This document shows, one piece after another, positions 1 through 8,514 of a stretch of DNA of 64,000 nucleotides. Position 1 is the first letter of the stretch. Every line of letters begins with the position of its first letter. The DNA is taken from NCBI RefSeq assembly GCF_001152565.1, contig NZ_CQAZ01000002.1, forward strand, positions 71,656 to 135,655, read 5' to 3'. Under the pieces are notes generated by a model. It was given only the letters and a program-made list of their open reading frames with translations. It was not told where the DNA came from and made no database searches. Source of the DNA: Yersinia pekkanenii. Its GTDB lineage: Bacteria > Pseudomonadota > Gammaproteobacteria > Enterobacterales > Enterobacteriaceae. A program made the translations under genes and the position numbers.

Positions 1-208
1 ACTGATTGGTGGCGATATATCTTGCTACCATCGCCTCAATATTTAACTCTTCGGCAAGTTCACGTATTAGCGCTTGTGGTTGGCTTTCACCAGCGTCAAC
101 TTTCCCACCTGGGAACTCCCACAATCCAGCCTGATCGCGGTCTGCGTCTCGTTGCGCGAGTAAAATTTTGCCGTTTCGTTCAATAATTGCGGCGACGACA
201 TCAATCAT
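1..208 (-). CDS. nudG: Nudix hydrolase, NudG-like (3' part outside window)
   Basis: Minus-strand reading from the ATG at 206-208 gives MIDVVAAIIERNGKILLAQR, then a Nudix box region (WEFPGGKVDAGESQPQALIR, ELAEELNI). This fits the MutT/NudG group that hydrolyses (d)CTP and oxidised pyrimidine nucleotides in the cytoplasm. In E. coli nudG also lies next to xthA. The gene runs off the left edge, so only about 69 N-terminal residues are visible. Family is certain from the Nudix box; the exact paralogue is inferred from the neighbour. Confidence 0.85.
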   Translation of the reverse strand, partial: MIDVVAAIIERNGKILLAQRDADRDQAGLWEFPGGKVDAGESQPQALIRELAEELNIEAMVARYIATNQ

Positions 209-290
209 TTTTTATTTATCCAACGCCGGTGGCTGGTTTGTACTGTTAATAAATGGCCCTCTATTTGAACAGGGCTTATCACCAACGTTA

Positions 291-1097
291 TTAGAGCGCG
301 AATTCGGACCATACTGGCGCATGATCTGATGGTTTCTCCATCCCGCGGATCTCGTAATCAATACCTGTTGCAATACAGCGGGCTGCCAGTGGTTGGCTTG
401 CCAATAATAAATCTATACGCAGTCCTCTATTTTCATCAAAGCCCCGTGAACGGTAATCAAACCAAGAAAATTGATCATTACAATCAGGATTTGCTGCACG
501 GAATGTATCAACCAGGCCCCAATTTTGTAGACGCTCTAGCCATGCACGCTCTTCAGGCAGGAATGAACACTTACCGGTGCGCAACCAGCGCTTACGACTC
601 TCTTCACCGATACCAATATCCAGATCCGTTGGGCTAATATTGATATCTCCCATAATCAGCACCTGAGCATCCGCTGAAAGCTGTTGTTCCAGATACTGCT
701 GTAAGTCAGCATAAAAACGTTCTTTTGCAGGAAACTTTATCGGATGATCGCGACTTTCTCCCTGAGGGAAATAGCCATTAATAACAGTTAAAGGGCCTTG
801 TGGCGTTGCAATATCAGCCATGATAATACGGCGCTGAGCATCTTCTTCATCAGTAGGGAAGCCACGGCGAATAGCTAAAGGTTCTTGTTTAGTTAGCAGT
901 GCAACACCGTAATGGCCTTTTTGCCCATGATAAAAAACGTGATAGCCATGCTTACTGACATCATCAAGGGGAAACATATCATCGTGTACTTTAGTTTCCT
1001 GAAGTCCGATAACATCTGGTTGATGTTGCTCGATTATTGCGGCCAGTTGATGAGGGCGAGCACGTAGGCCATTGATATTAAAAGAAACAAACTTCAT
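291..1097 (-). CDS. xthA: Exodeoxyribonuclease III
   Basis: Mg-dependent AP endonuclease and 3'-5' exonuclease of base-excision repair. The ORF can open three codons earlier, but [17 protein letters not shown] matches the known enzyme start and gives the usual 268 residues. Catalytic-site motifs of the exonuclease III fold are all present: NING, GLQETK (catalytic Glu), GDINISPTD (Asp/Asn pair), and the terminal SDHAPV (catalytic His). No lesion is visible. It is transcribed away from the AT-rich gap to its right and towards nudG. Confidence 0.97.
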   Translation of the reverse strand: MKFVSFNINGLRARPHQLAAIIEQHQPDVIGLQETKVHDDMFPLDDVSKHGYHVFYHGQKGHYGVALLTKQEPLAIRRGFPTDEEDAQRRIIMADIATPQGPLTVINGYFPQGESRDHPIKFPAKERFYADLQQYLEQQLSADAQVLIMGDINISPTDLDIGIGEESRKRWLRTGKCSFLPEERAWLERLQNWGLVDTFRAANPDCNDQFSWFDYRSRGFDENRGLRIDLLLASQPLAARCIATGIDYEIRGMEKPSDHAPVWSEFAL

Positions 1098-1852
1098 GGT
1101 TAGCACCGTTTTTTGCTAAAAAATGATCTCAAATATTAGCAGATACAGAATAAAAATGTAATGCGTCAGCAGTGAATAAAGAAAGCGAATGATTTATCAT
1201 TATCGTAATAGATAATGATAAATCATTTTTATTTAAACCAGACTCTCTGACTTCTTCATTAATTTCATGTGTTATTCATTAATGGTTGTTTTGAAATAGT
1301 TTATGATATGACGCTCTCTTCTTTAAATAAATGGTCTAATAGAGAATTAAATGCGAAATGTTATTCAAAAACTCCATTCACTATAATGTAATATTTTTAT
1401 CTTTAATATATAAAAATATAATGCCATCAGATGTTATTCCGGCCTGAAATGGGTATTCTAAAATGTTATTTATTTTTTCATCCTCAACGAATTATTCGTT
1501 TTTGATGGTGATGAATCTTTTATCATAACTGGGTGTGTTAACTAATTTTGTAACAGGGAGAATAAAAAATAGTTATTTAATATCATGGAACTACGGTGAT
1601 TTGTCTGTTAAAAGTGTGTGTAATATCGAGATGTTAATACACGCGTTTACTTAATGCATGATTATTGAATATGCAGGTTTAGATGGCTGTTTTTGCGCGA
1701 TAATATCTTTATTATTAATCAAGTAATTATTATAAATAAAGTTTATGCAATTAACTTATTGAATATTGAACTATATCTACAGCTAGTATTATTAATATAG
1801 GCAGACCTGTCGTTTTTCTCTGATAAATATTAACACAAAGGATTAGTGAATT
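1098..1852. other. AT-rich intergenic region (about 755 bp)
   Basis: This stretch is strongly AT-rich and holds no convincing ORF. It contains a 17-bp inverted repeat at 1188-1227 (listed separately) and must include the promoter of the LysR-type gene starting at 1853. The composition continues into that gene, so gap and gene look like one low-GC insert or H-NS-silenced stretch between xthA and the tRNA-Tyr locus (inference). Confidence 0.6.
1188..1227. repeat. Perfect 17-bp inverted repeat with GATAATGAT units
   Basis: The arms AATGATTTATCATTATC (1188-1204) and GATAATGATAAATCATT (1211-1227) are exact reverse complements around a 6-nt loop, followed by a short T-run. It could be a weak terminator for a plus-strand transcript, or an operator: GATAATGAT is the Fur-box hexamer pattern. 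No iron gene is adjacent, so the operator reading is only a possibility. Confidence 0.6.
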
Positions 1853-2713
1853 ATGTTTCTATCTCGAAAGCTAGAAGCCTTTATGGCTGTGGTCGAAAAT
1901 GGCTCGTTGAGTAAGGCTGCAAGAGTGATGAACAGGACTACACCGCCAGTGGCTAAGTCGATAAAAGACTTTGAAATTATAATAGGGAAAAGACTTTTTA
2001 AAAGAGAGAAGTTTGGTATGAGTTTAACGAGGGATGGTGAAGTTTTGTATAATGATCTGAAAGATTTGTATCAGCAAGAAAAAGAAATCACTAAAAAACA
2101 CCTTACCGGTCATGTATCCAATGTCATCAATATTTACTATGATTGGGGTAAAAGTGAAAATTTGACAAGTTTGTATAAAGTGGCTGAAAAAAATAACATT
2201 CAAGCTAATATAATTAAATTTTACTATGAAAACATTGATGAAATTGGAGACTATGATGGAAATTCACTTATTCTTTCATCAGAAAAAATTTCCAGTGAAC
2301 GATTTATGCTGTTAAATGAAATACCAGACAGCGGTTTTGGTATCTATGGCCGTAAAGATATAATTAATGGGAGTCAAGATGTTATAAATATTCTTCATAA
2401 GAATGTTTGGTTATGTAATCCGACATTATATAGAAGTGATTTTGTTAAGAATCTTGAAAAATCAGTTAAAAAACAATATGATAAAGTTAGTGTTAGACAG
2501 GTGGATAACTTGGCTTGTTGCTTGAATTTTATCTACTCTGGTAGATATATATGTATTACAGATTCAATAATGGATGATTTTAATGGTGATTCTAAGCTGG
2601 GATTTATAAATTTATCAAGTTTTAATAATGAGAATAAGTTATATTTTTATAAATCACGTTCACATTCAAGTGTATTAAATAAACTCATTGATTATATTTA
2701 CACACTGATATGA
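1853..2713 (+). CDS. LysR-type transcriptional regulator, AT-rich, divergent
   Basis: A 286-residue protein whose first 65 residues form a clear LysR winged-helix DNA-binding domain: FMAVVENGSLSKAARVMNRT, then ISI-like spacing and LFKREKFGMSLTRDGEVLY. The remaining 220 residues should be an effector domain but I recognise no close relative. Base composition is far more AT-rich than the flanking backbone, with many Ile, Lys and Asn codons, as in horizontally acquired genes. It stops 20 bp before the tRNA-linked repeat, and tRNA-Tyr ends are common integration sites. Yersinia virulence regulators of this family exist, but identity cannot be assigned. Target genes are not evident locally. Confidence 0.85.
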   Translation: MFLSRKLEAFMAVVENGSLSKAARVMNRTTPPVAKSIKDFEIIIGKRLFKREKFGMSLTRDGEVLYNDLKDLYQQEKEITKKHLTGHVSNVINIYYDWGKSENLTSLYKVAEKNNIQANIIKFYYENIDEIGDYDGNSLILSSEKISSERFMLLNEIPDSGFGIYGRKDIINGSQDVINILHKNVWLCNPTLYRSDFVKNLEKSVKKQYDKVSVRQVDNLACCLNFIYSGRYICITDSIMDDFNGDSKLGFINLSSFNNENKLYFYKSRSHSSVLNKLIDYIYTLI

Positions 2714-2732
2714 AACTGCCCCAGCTATTAAC

Positions 2733-3012
2733 CGTTGTCTCGCTACGCTCGGCGCGAACCTTATCGAAGGTTCTTACCTTCCCCACTGTGAGTACTATTT
2801 TAATTAATTGTATGCTGGGAGGTTTGAGATACTAGACAATGTGGTGGTGGGGGAAGGATTATTCGTCACGTTGTTCCTCACCCTTCGGGCCGCCGCTGCG
2901 CGTCGTTGTCTCGCTACGCTCGGCGCGAACCTTATCGAAGGTTCTTACCTTCCCCACTGTGAGTACTATTTTAATTAATTGTATGCTGGGAGGTTTGAGA
3001 TACTAGACAATG

Positions 3013-3031
<19 letters not shown>
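2733..3031 (-). repeat. 171-bp-period tandem repeat carrying tRNA-Tyr 3' ends (rtT-like)
   Basis: A 128-bp block occurs twice without a mismatch, at 2733-2860 and 2904-3031, with a 171-bp period. The right end of each copy is the 3' end of tRNA-Tyr: the second copy runs into the intact tRNA, the first has only the last 19 bases and then diverges at 2861. The E. coli tyrT operon has the same arrangement, 178-bp units each beginning with the last 19 bp of the tRNA. These units lie downstream of the tRNAs in the transcription direction. Confidence 0.85.
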
Positions 3032-3097
<66 letters not shown>

Positions 3098-3148
3098 ACA
3101 GAGTTCGTGGTCTTTATAGCAGAATACATGGACTAAACTGAAACTTAA

Positions 3149-3233
<85 letters not shown>

Positions 3234-3277
3234 ACTGGCCTAACTACTTAGCAATACTGTCTTGGTAAGCGGGGCGC

Positions 3278-3305
3278 ATCATATCAAATGAAACGCCCCT
3301 GTAAA
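3278..3305 (-). promoter_or_regulatory. tRNA-Tyr operon promoter with GC-rich discriminator
   Basis: On the minus strand TTTACA (3300-3305), 16 bp, TATGAT (3278-3283), then the GC discriminator GCGCCCC. This closely follows the E. coli tyrT promoter, a classic stringently controlled stable-RNA promoter. Confidence 0.9.
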
Positions 3306-3392
3306 GACGTGAAATGAAAAAAATAATTCGTTCGATGCTTTTTTGTTCTCAGCGATGCTTATATGGACAAAAAATATCTATTTATTGTGTGC

Positions 3393-4253
3393 TTACAGAA
3401 TAACCGTACGGTTACCATACACAAAAACACGTTGCGCCAAAACACGATACAGAGCACGGCTCAAAACATTTTTTTCCACATCACGTCCAGCTCGCATCAT
3501 ATCTTCAGCAGTATATGAATGATCAACATGAATCACATCTTGCATGATAATTGGGCCTTCATCCAAGCTGTCATTGACGTAGTGAGCGGTGGCACCAATA
3601 ATTTTCACCCCTCGTTCATAAGCTTGATGGTAAGGGCGAGCGCCGATAAATGCTGGTAAGAATGAATGGTGGATATTAATAATCTGGTAGGGGAAACGCT
3701 GAACAAAGGCTGGCGTCAGTACACGCATGTACTTAGCCAGTACAACATAATCGGGTTGACATTGTGCAATCTGCTCAATCAAACGCTGATCATGTTGATC
3801 ACGGGTTATACCTTCATGGCTGATTAGGTGGAAAGGTATATCAAAGCGCTCGACCAAGTTCTGGAGTGCATCGTGGTTACCAATGACCGCCGCAATTTCG
3901 ACATCCAAGCCACCATAGGCGCTCTTCATTAATAAGTCGCCCAGGCAATGCGCTTCTTTCGTGACCATAATGACAATACGACGCCGCCCCGCGGTGTGTA
4001 ATTCGCGGTTAGTCCCTTCTGGTAATGCATCGTCCAAATCTGCGAGTAGGGTAGCGTCATCAAAAATACCCTCAAGCTCGGTACGCATGAAAAAACGACC
4101 CGTCAAATGATCAACGAATTCATTATTCTGTACAATATTTAACTGATGCTTGTAGCAGATACTCGTGATTTTTGCGATTAAACCTTTGGCATCAGGACAA
4201 ATAGTGCGTAACACTTTCTTTTGAACATTCTGGTGTGGCATAAGGTGGTACAT
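3393..4253 (-). CDS. purU: Formyltetrahydrofolate deformylase
   Basis: Hydrolyses 10-formyl-THF to THF and formate, supplying formate for PurT and balancing one-carbon pools. An N-terminal ACT domain (KVLRTICPDAKGLIAKI) senses amino acids such as Met and Gly in the family. The C-terminal formyltransferase fold carries INIHHSFLPAFIGARPY and the later LDEGPIIMQD loop with the catalytic Asn/His/Asp set. ORF length is 286 residues against 280 in E. coli; a start at 4241 is also possible and neither has an ideal ribosome site. It precedes ychJ in the same order as E. coli. Confidence 0.96.
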   Translation of the reverse strand: MYHLMPHQNVQKKVLRTICPDAKGLIAKITSICYKHQLNIVQNNEFVDHLTGRFFMRTELEGIFDDATLLADLDDALPEGTNRELHTAGRRRIVIMVTKEAHCLGDLLMKSAYGGLDVEIAAVIGNHDALQNLVERFDIPFHLISHEGITRDQHDQRLIEQIAQCQPDYVVLAKYMRVLTPAFVQRFPYQIINIHHSFLPAFIGARPYHQAYERGVKIIGATAHYVNDSLDEGPIIMQDVIHVDHSYTAEDMMRAGRDVEKNVLSRALYRVLAQRVFVYGNRTVIL

Positions 4254-4329
4254 CCTGTCTTAACAGTACTTGATGTTATGTAAAAGTGTGATGTTACGGT
4301 CAGTCGTCAGTAATGAAACGTTTTTACTG

Positions 4330-4809
4330 TTAACGTCCGCAGCATTTCTTATATTTTTTCCCCGAACTGCAAGGGCATATATCATTTCTACGCACGGATG
4401 GCCGGACTCCGTCGATATAATACCAGTGTTCTTTTATTTGAAGGAAGCGCGAACGTTCATGCATCGTGCTGATCTGTGCAGTATTTGTATCGGTAAGGCT
4501 GGTATCAGTAAAACGGGCAATGAACTCAACAAAGGCTTCTCCATCATGAGTGCCAGCCATTTCATTGAGTATTGTTAATCCGTGCCATGAAGTATTGGTA
4601 AAGCTTTGGATTATCCCTGATCGCCACTCTTGGGCCTGGCAGTCGGGGTGCCAGGTTCTAACCAAGTAATCCACATCTTTTTTTGCATAGGCGCTATAAC
4701 GGGAGCGCATCAAAATTGCAGGCTTAGCCGCAATCTGAGTACCAAGAATATAGGGTTCACAGCATACCTGGTATTCCAGGGCACTGCCGCATGGGCACGG
4801 TTCTGACAA
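4330..4809 (-). CDS. ychJ: YchJ family SEC-C motif protein
   Basis: A 159-residue protein with a zinc-binding SEC-C motif at each end: CPCGSALEYQVCC near the N-terminus and CPCSSGKKYKKCC at the C-terminus. Between them is an NTF2-like YchJ middle domain (MRSRYSAYAKKDVDYLVRTW). The family is conserved in gammaproteobacteria; the biochemical role is unknown, and zinc-mediated contact with protein or ribosome is only inferred from SecA-type SEC-C motifs. It lies just upstream of purU on the same strand with a 76-bp gap, so the two may be cotranscribed. Confidence 0.93.
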   Translation of the reverse strand: MSEPCPCGSALEYQVCCEPYILGTQIAAKPAILMRSRYSAYAKKDVDYLVRTWHPDCQAQEWRSGIIQSFTNTSWHGLTILNEMAGTHDGEAFVEFIARFTDTSLTDTNTAQISTMHERSRFLQIKEHWYYIDGVRPSVRRNDICPCSSGKKYKKCCGR

Positions 4810-4975
4810 AATTTCTCCGAAAAAATCATTAATGCCGCTATATCTACTGATGATAGGTCAGTTACAGATAGGGATGGGCAAGTAAAATAGTTATCAATAT
4901 GGGACTATCTTACCTAATCGCGAGTTGAGGTTCAAAGTTGATCATTTTCTGAGGATACTCACTAAAATTAAGTTT

Positions 4976-4991
4976 TGTGATTACCATCACA
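4976..4991 (+). promoter_or_regulatory. Perfect CRP half-site palindrome, site 1
   Basis: TGTGA-TTACCA-TCACA matches the CRP core consensus at all ten half-site bases. Its centre is 4983.5. A plausible -10 CATTAT at 5012-5017 would put the start near 5025, so the site would sit at about -41.5, the Class II activation position (start site is inferred). Confidence 0.8.
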
Positions 4992-5033
4992 AAAATACTT
5001 GACCGGCGTTTCATTATGGCGTAACTTGGCAAT

Positions 5034-5049
5034 TGTGATGTGTGTCACA
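5034..5049 (+). promoter_or_regulatory. Perfect CRP half-site palindrome, site 2
   Basis: TGTGA-TGTGTG-TCACA is a second full match to the CRP core, centred 58 bp after the first and 39 bp before the ATG of the small ORF at 5080. If transcription starts near 5025, this site lies inside the 5' leader and would block rather than activate. Confidence 0.75.
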
Positions 5050-5079
5050 AAAAAATAATGATATTTACAGGAGCAACCC

Positions 5080-5151
5080 ATGAAGCTGATCAATAAAGTC
5101 ATCGCACTGTTCGAAAAAATGAGTGTCTCATTCGGCACCATCAACGGTTGA
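5080..5151 (+). CDS. Candidate 23-residue small protein, AzuC-like pattern
   Basis: An ATG at 5080 with an AGGAG ribosome site 6 bases upstream opens 23 codons beginning MKLINKVIALFEKMSVSF and ending in TGA. The peptide is short, basic and amphipathic. From memory, E. coli AzuC (28 residues, encoded on the dual-function RNA AzuCR and under CRP control) also starts MKL and has Phe at positions 11 and 18 and Thr/Ser at 17; this ORF shares those positions. The similarity is too short to prove homology. The two CRP sites upstream and the hairpin near 5321 bound a transcript of about 320 nt. Alternatively it is a leader peptide or an untranslated sRNA. Confidence 0.55.
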   Translation: MKLINKVIALFEKMSVSFGTING

Positions 5152-5320
5152 TTTTCCGTAAGAATTCATAATATTCTGGCTCAAGTCCGACATATAGTTA
5201 ATAGCACTGTAGCCATCGAAAGCTGGTAGTGAAATGAAAGCGTAATATGCGATTATCTATTTATCGAGCTTTATATTACCAGGTAACTGTTGATCGGTAT
5301 GATCCTGAGTATTTATTCTG

Positions 5321-5347
5321 AATGGTCACCATTATGGTGGCCATTTT
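5321..5347 (+). terminator. Candidate terminator of the CRP-controlled small transcript
   Basis: ATGGTCACC, a 6-nt loop and GGTGGCCAT form a 9-bp stem with one G-U pair, followed by TTTTGC. The 5152-5320 stretch between the small ORF and this hairpin has no ORF and would be the 3' part of the same RNA. Confidence 0.6.
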
Positions 5348-5433
5348 GCATTCTTATATCAGTTATTGAAAAATAAAAGCTAACACATTACCGCTTGATA
5401 AATTAATTGCATATTACTCCTCTGCCTATCAAT

Positions 5434-5900
5434 TTAGTTACTGCTATTCAACGATTTCACCATATATAGACTCAATGGGTCGTCTTGGTAACAAGCAAAT
5501 TCAGATGTAAGCTCGACGCTTAATCGTTGATATAGCTTTACCGCTTCAGATTGATAAATTCCCGTTATCTAGATAAATAGCCTTTAAATTTAATTGGTTA
5601 GATCTACCAATCAACGTTGCTGCTAACCGACCTGCAATCCCACTGGCACGATAGTTTGGGGTGACAAATACGCGTTTAATTTCAGGGGCTATTTTCAAGC
5701 AGAGAAAGAATAGCATACCCGACAGCCTGCCCTTCCAGCCTGGCAATATAAACGAATGTCTTTATCTGACGCATACTCATAATTGACTCTGCATGATTGC
5801 TCCCAGTTGGGTAGAGTGCTGTTTGATACGCATCTAATTGAGCAATCAATGCAATAAGATCAGGGTTAAACAGATCGGCCTAGCATATTTCAATATTCAC
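5434..5900 (-). pseudogene. GNAT family N-acetyltransferase, decayed
   Basis: Pieced together over frames, the minus strand encodes a GNAT protein of about 150 residues. It begins at GTG 5898-5900, is preceded by AGAGGG, and contains ALYPTGSNHAESIMS, LEGQAVGYAILSL, then EIKRVFVTPNYRASGIAGRL (the acetyl-CoA-binding motif A), and ends QSEAVKLYQRLSVELTSEF and MVKSLNSSN. It has an in-frame TAG at codon 7, a frameshift near 5695 just before the motif A segment, and a second frameshift near 5560. Motif A shows the family beyond doubt; the substrate is unknown. The gene cannot yield an intact protein. Confidence 0.85.
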
Positions 5901-6165
5901 AGTATATCCCTCTGCCGTGCCGCTATATCATTAGTAATGAAATGTAAACTATTTGTATCAATTTACCAGAAGGATTAATGTTCACTATAGTTTAATCCGT
6001 AGAGTTATAAAACTAACGGAGGAAAATACCTTTTCCTCCTGCGTGGCAGGTAAGCTGTAGCCTGATAATTTAAGCACCATAGAGTTGTACTGGTAGCCCT
6101 AGCTTGAGTTGATTTGTTCGCTTGATGAATAAAGTGCCAAACTGATTGAAAATGGACGAAATAAA

Positions 6166-7065
6166 ATGAGAAAAATCAAGGTTGGACTGGCTCTTGGAGC
6201 TGGAGCCGCTAAAGGATGGGCACATATTGGTGTCATTAACGCGCTGAAAAAAATGGGCGTAAAAATCGACGTTGTAGCCGGTTGTTCGGTGGGTTCGCTG
6301 GTCGGTGCTGCTTATGCCAGTGACCACTTGGATGCGATGGAGCATTGGGTTCGTTCATTTAAATATTGGGATGTTATTCGTTTGATGGATTTTTCCTGGC
6401 ACCGTGGTGGGTTGCTGCGGGGGGAGAGGGTTTTTAATGCGGTAAACAAAATAATAGCAGTGCAGGATATTGCAGAGTGTAAATTGCCTTTTGGTTCAGT
6501 CGTAACAAATTTAACGACAGGTCGTGAGTTATGGTTTACTGAAGGGGATATTAAATCGGCAATCAGGGCTTCGTGTAGCATGCCCGGATTATTTTCTCCT
6601 GTTTGGTTTGGTGGCTATTGGTTGGTTGATGGTGCGGTAGTTAATCCTGTTCCTGTCTCTCTGGCCAGAGCAATGGGGGCTGATATCGTAATAGCAGTTG
6701 ACTTACAGCATGATGCACATCTTATTCAGCAAGATCTTTTCTCCTCACAAACATCCCCTGAAGGCAAACTTTCTGGTGTTCCTGAAAATTGGCATCAGCG
6801 TTTGAAGGCGCGAATAGCCAATATATCCGTTAGCCCAACTAAGGCGGTCCCCAGCGCGATGGAAATAATGTCTACCTCAATACAGGTGTTGGAGAACAGG
6901 CTAAAACGTAATCGTATGGCTGGGGATCCCCCCGATGTGTTAATCCAGCCTTATTGCCCACAAATATCAATGTTGGACTTCCATCGAGCGGATGAAGCAA
7001 TTGCTGCCGGACAATTGGCCGTTGATAAAAAAGTTGAGCAGCTCAGTCATTTAATAAGGGATTAA
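6166..7065 (+). CDS. rssA: Patatin-like phospholipase family protein RssA
   Basis: A 299-residue patatin-like serine hydrolase. The glycine-rich oxyanion loop is at GLALGAGAAKGW (residues 7-18), the nucleophile elbow is GCSVG (Ser about 43), and the Asp partner lies in DGAVVNP. Sequence identity to E. coli RssA is high throughout. The family is lipolytic, but the true substrate of RssA is not established. It is 106 bp upstream of rssB on the same strand, as in E. coli where the two genes form an operon. Confidence 0.95.
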   Translation: MRKIKVGLALGAGAAKGWAHIGVINALKKMGVKIDVVAGCSVGSLVGAAYASDHLDAMEHWVRSFKYWDVIRLMDFSWHRGGLLRGERVFNAVNKIIAVQDIAECKLPFGSVVTNLTTGRELWFTEGDIKSAIRASCSMPGLFSPVWFGGYWLVDGAVVNPVPVSLARAMGADIVIAVDLQHDAHLIQQDLFSSQTSPEGKLSGVPENWHQRLKARIANISVSPTKAVPSAMEIMSTSIQVLENRLKRNRMAGDPPDVLIQPYCPQISMLDFHRADEAIAAGQLAVDKKVEQLSHLIRD

Positions 7066-7171
7066 TGAGTAATAAGTGGCTGCCATAAAATTCATTCATA
7101 ACAATTTCTGACAAGCACAAACAATCATTTTGAGCCACTATTACGTATAAGATTAGCAAGAGAAGCAGTAC

Positions 7172-8200
7172 ATGGAAAAACCATTAGCAGGTAAAAATAT
7201 TTTAGTCATTGAGGATGAAACAGTCTTTCGCACCGTCATCGCGGGATTCTTGGGTTCACTCGGTGCTATGGTTCATCAGGCGGGAAATGGACTGGAGGCG
7301 TTAGAGCAGCTTAAAGTCCAGTCTCCGGACCTGATACTGTGTGATCTTGCTATGCCTAAGATGGGAGGCATCGAGTTTGTTGAGCGTTTACTTACCCAAG
7401 GGGTGAAGATCCCAGTATTAGTTATATCGGCCACTGATAAGATGACTGATATTGCTAAAGTTTTACGTTTGGGGGTAAAGGACGTTCTACTAAAACCGAT
7501 AGTTGACTTGAACCGCATACGTGAAGCGGTACTGGCTTGTCTTTATCCTGCATTATTTACATCCCATGCAATTGAAGAAACAGAGCTTATTCAGGATTGG
7601 GAGGCACTACGTAAGAACCCTTATGAAGCTGCTCAACTATTAAAGCAACTACAACCACCGGCACAACAAACCATTGCACACTGTCGAGTAAATTATCGGC
7701 AATTGACAATGGTTGAGCAACCGGGGTTGGTACTTGATATTGCTGCATTATCAGACAAGGATTTGGCTTTTTACTGTCTGGATGTCACTCGAGCGGGGGA
7801 TAATGGCATTCTGGCAGCATTATTGTTACGAGTGTTATTTAACGGGATTTTACAAGAAAATTTGGTACAGCAGCAGCAGCGTTTACCGCAAATGTCAACG
7901 TTACTGAAACAGGTTAATCAACTATTACGGCGCACTAATTTAGATGGGCAATTTCCTTTGCTCGTCGGTTATTACCATGTGGAATATCAGAATTTAATTC
8001 TAGTCTCGGCGGGCTTGCATGCGAATCTCAGCGTAGGGAAAAATCAGATTCAACTCAACAGTGGTGTGCCTTTAGGGACATTAAAAACAGCATATTTAAA
8101 TCAAATTAGTCAGCGCTGTGAAGCATGGCAATGCCAAGTATGGGGAGGAGGAAGTCGTTTAAAATTGATGCTTTCAACTGATGAGTCACCCACACATTAA
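7172..8200 (+). CDS. rssB: SigmaS adaptor / anti-sigma response regulator RssB
   Basis: Delivers RpoS to ClpXP for proteolysis during growth. Residues 10-125 are a receiver domain with acidic pocket E14/D15, phospho-acceptor D58 in LILCDLAMPKMGG, the ISATDK switch Ser/Thr and LKPI lysine. The C-terminal half is a PP2C-like effector domain without phosphatase signature, typical of RssB. Length is 342 residues (E. coli 337). The gene sits between rssA and ugd. E. coli has galU after rssB; here that slot is filled by ugd. Confidence 0.95.
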   Translation: MEKPLAGKNILVIEDETVFRTVIAGFLGSLGAMVHQAGNGLEALEQLKVQSPDLILCDLAMPKMGGIEFVERLLTQGVKIPVLVISATDKMTDIAKVLRLGVKDVLLKPIVDLNRIREAVLACLYPALFTSHAIEETELIQDWEALRKNPYEAAQLLKQLQPPAQQTIAHCRVNYRQLTMVEQPGLVLDIAALSDKDLAFYCLDVTRAGDNGILAALLLRVLFNGILQENLVQQQQRLPQMSTLLKQVNQLLRRTNLDGQFPLLVGYYHVEYQNLILVSAGLHANLSVGKNQIQLNSGVPLGTLKTAYLNQISQRCEAWQCQVWGGGSRLKLMLSTDESPTH

Positions 8201-8514
8201 GTCTAGCACTCAATAAATAACCTCTATAATTAAGGTGTTTCTGTCTTTTATTTGTCACAAAGCCCTCCCTACCATAAATGGTTCTATAACGAATCTGTGA
8301 AATAAGCCTAATTTGTTTCAATCAATGTACATAGCCAAGATGTGCGAAATATCGGTTGATATACTTTCCTCCTTACTTATGACTGAACATTTTTAGTCTA
8401 CATTTATTATTCGCTGGCAATAAAGGGTATCGCCTCAGGCTAAATTAAGGTTAGTTCCTGATAATGGTACGACAAGTACGCCCCTTATTGAATTCCAACT
8501 CGAGGATTGATTGC
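8201..8514. other. rssB-ugd intergenic region
   Basis: This 314-bp gap must carry the ugd promoter. No RfaH ops element, riboswitch or strong terminator was recognised. The ugd ribosome site CGAGGA lies at 8501-8506. Confidence 0.4.

Noticed and set aside
4270-4578. 102-codon plus-strand ORF
   Set aside because: Antisense to ychJ, which has clear zinc motifs.
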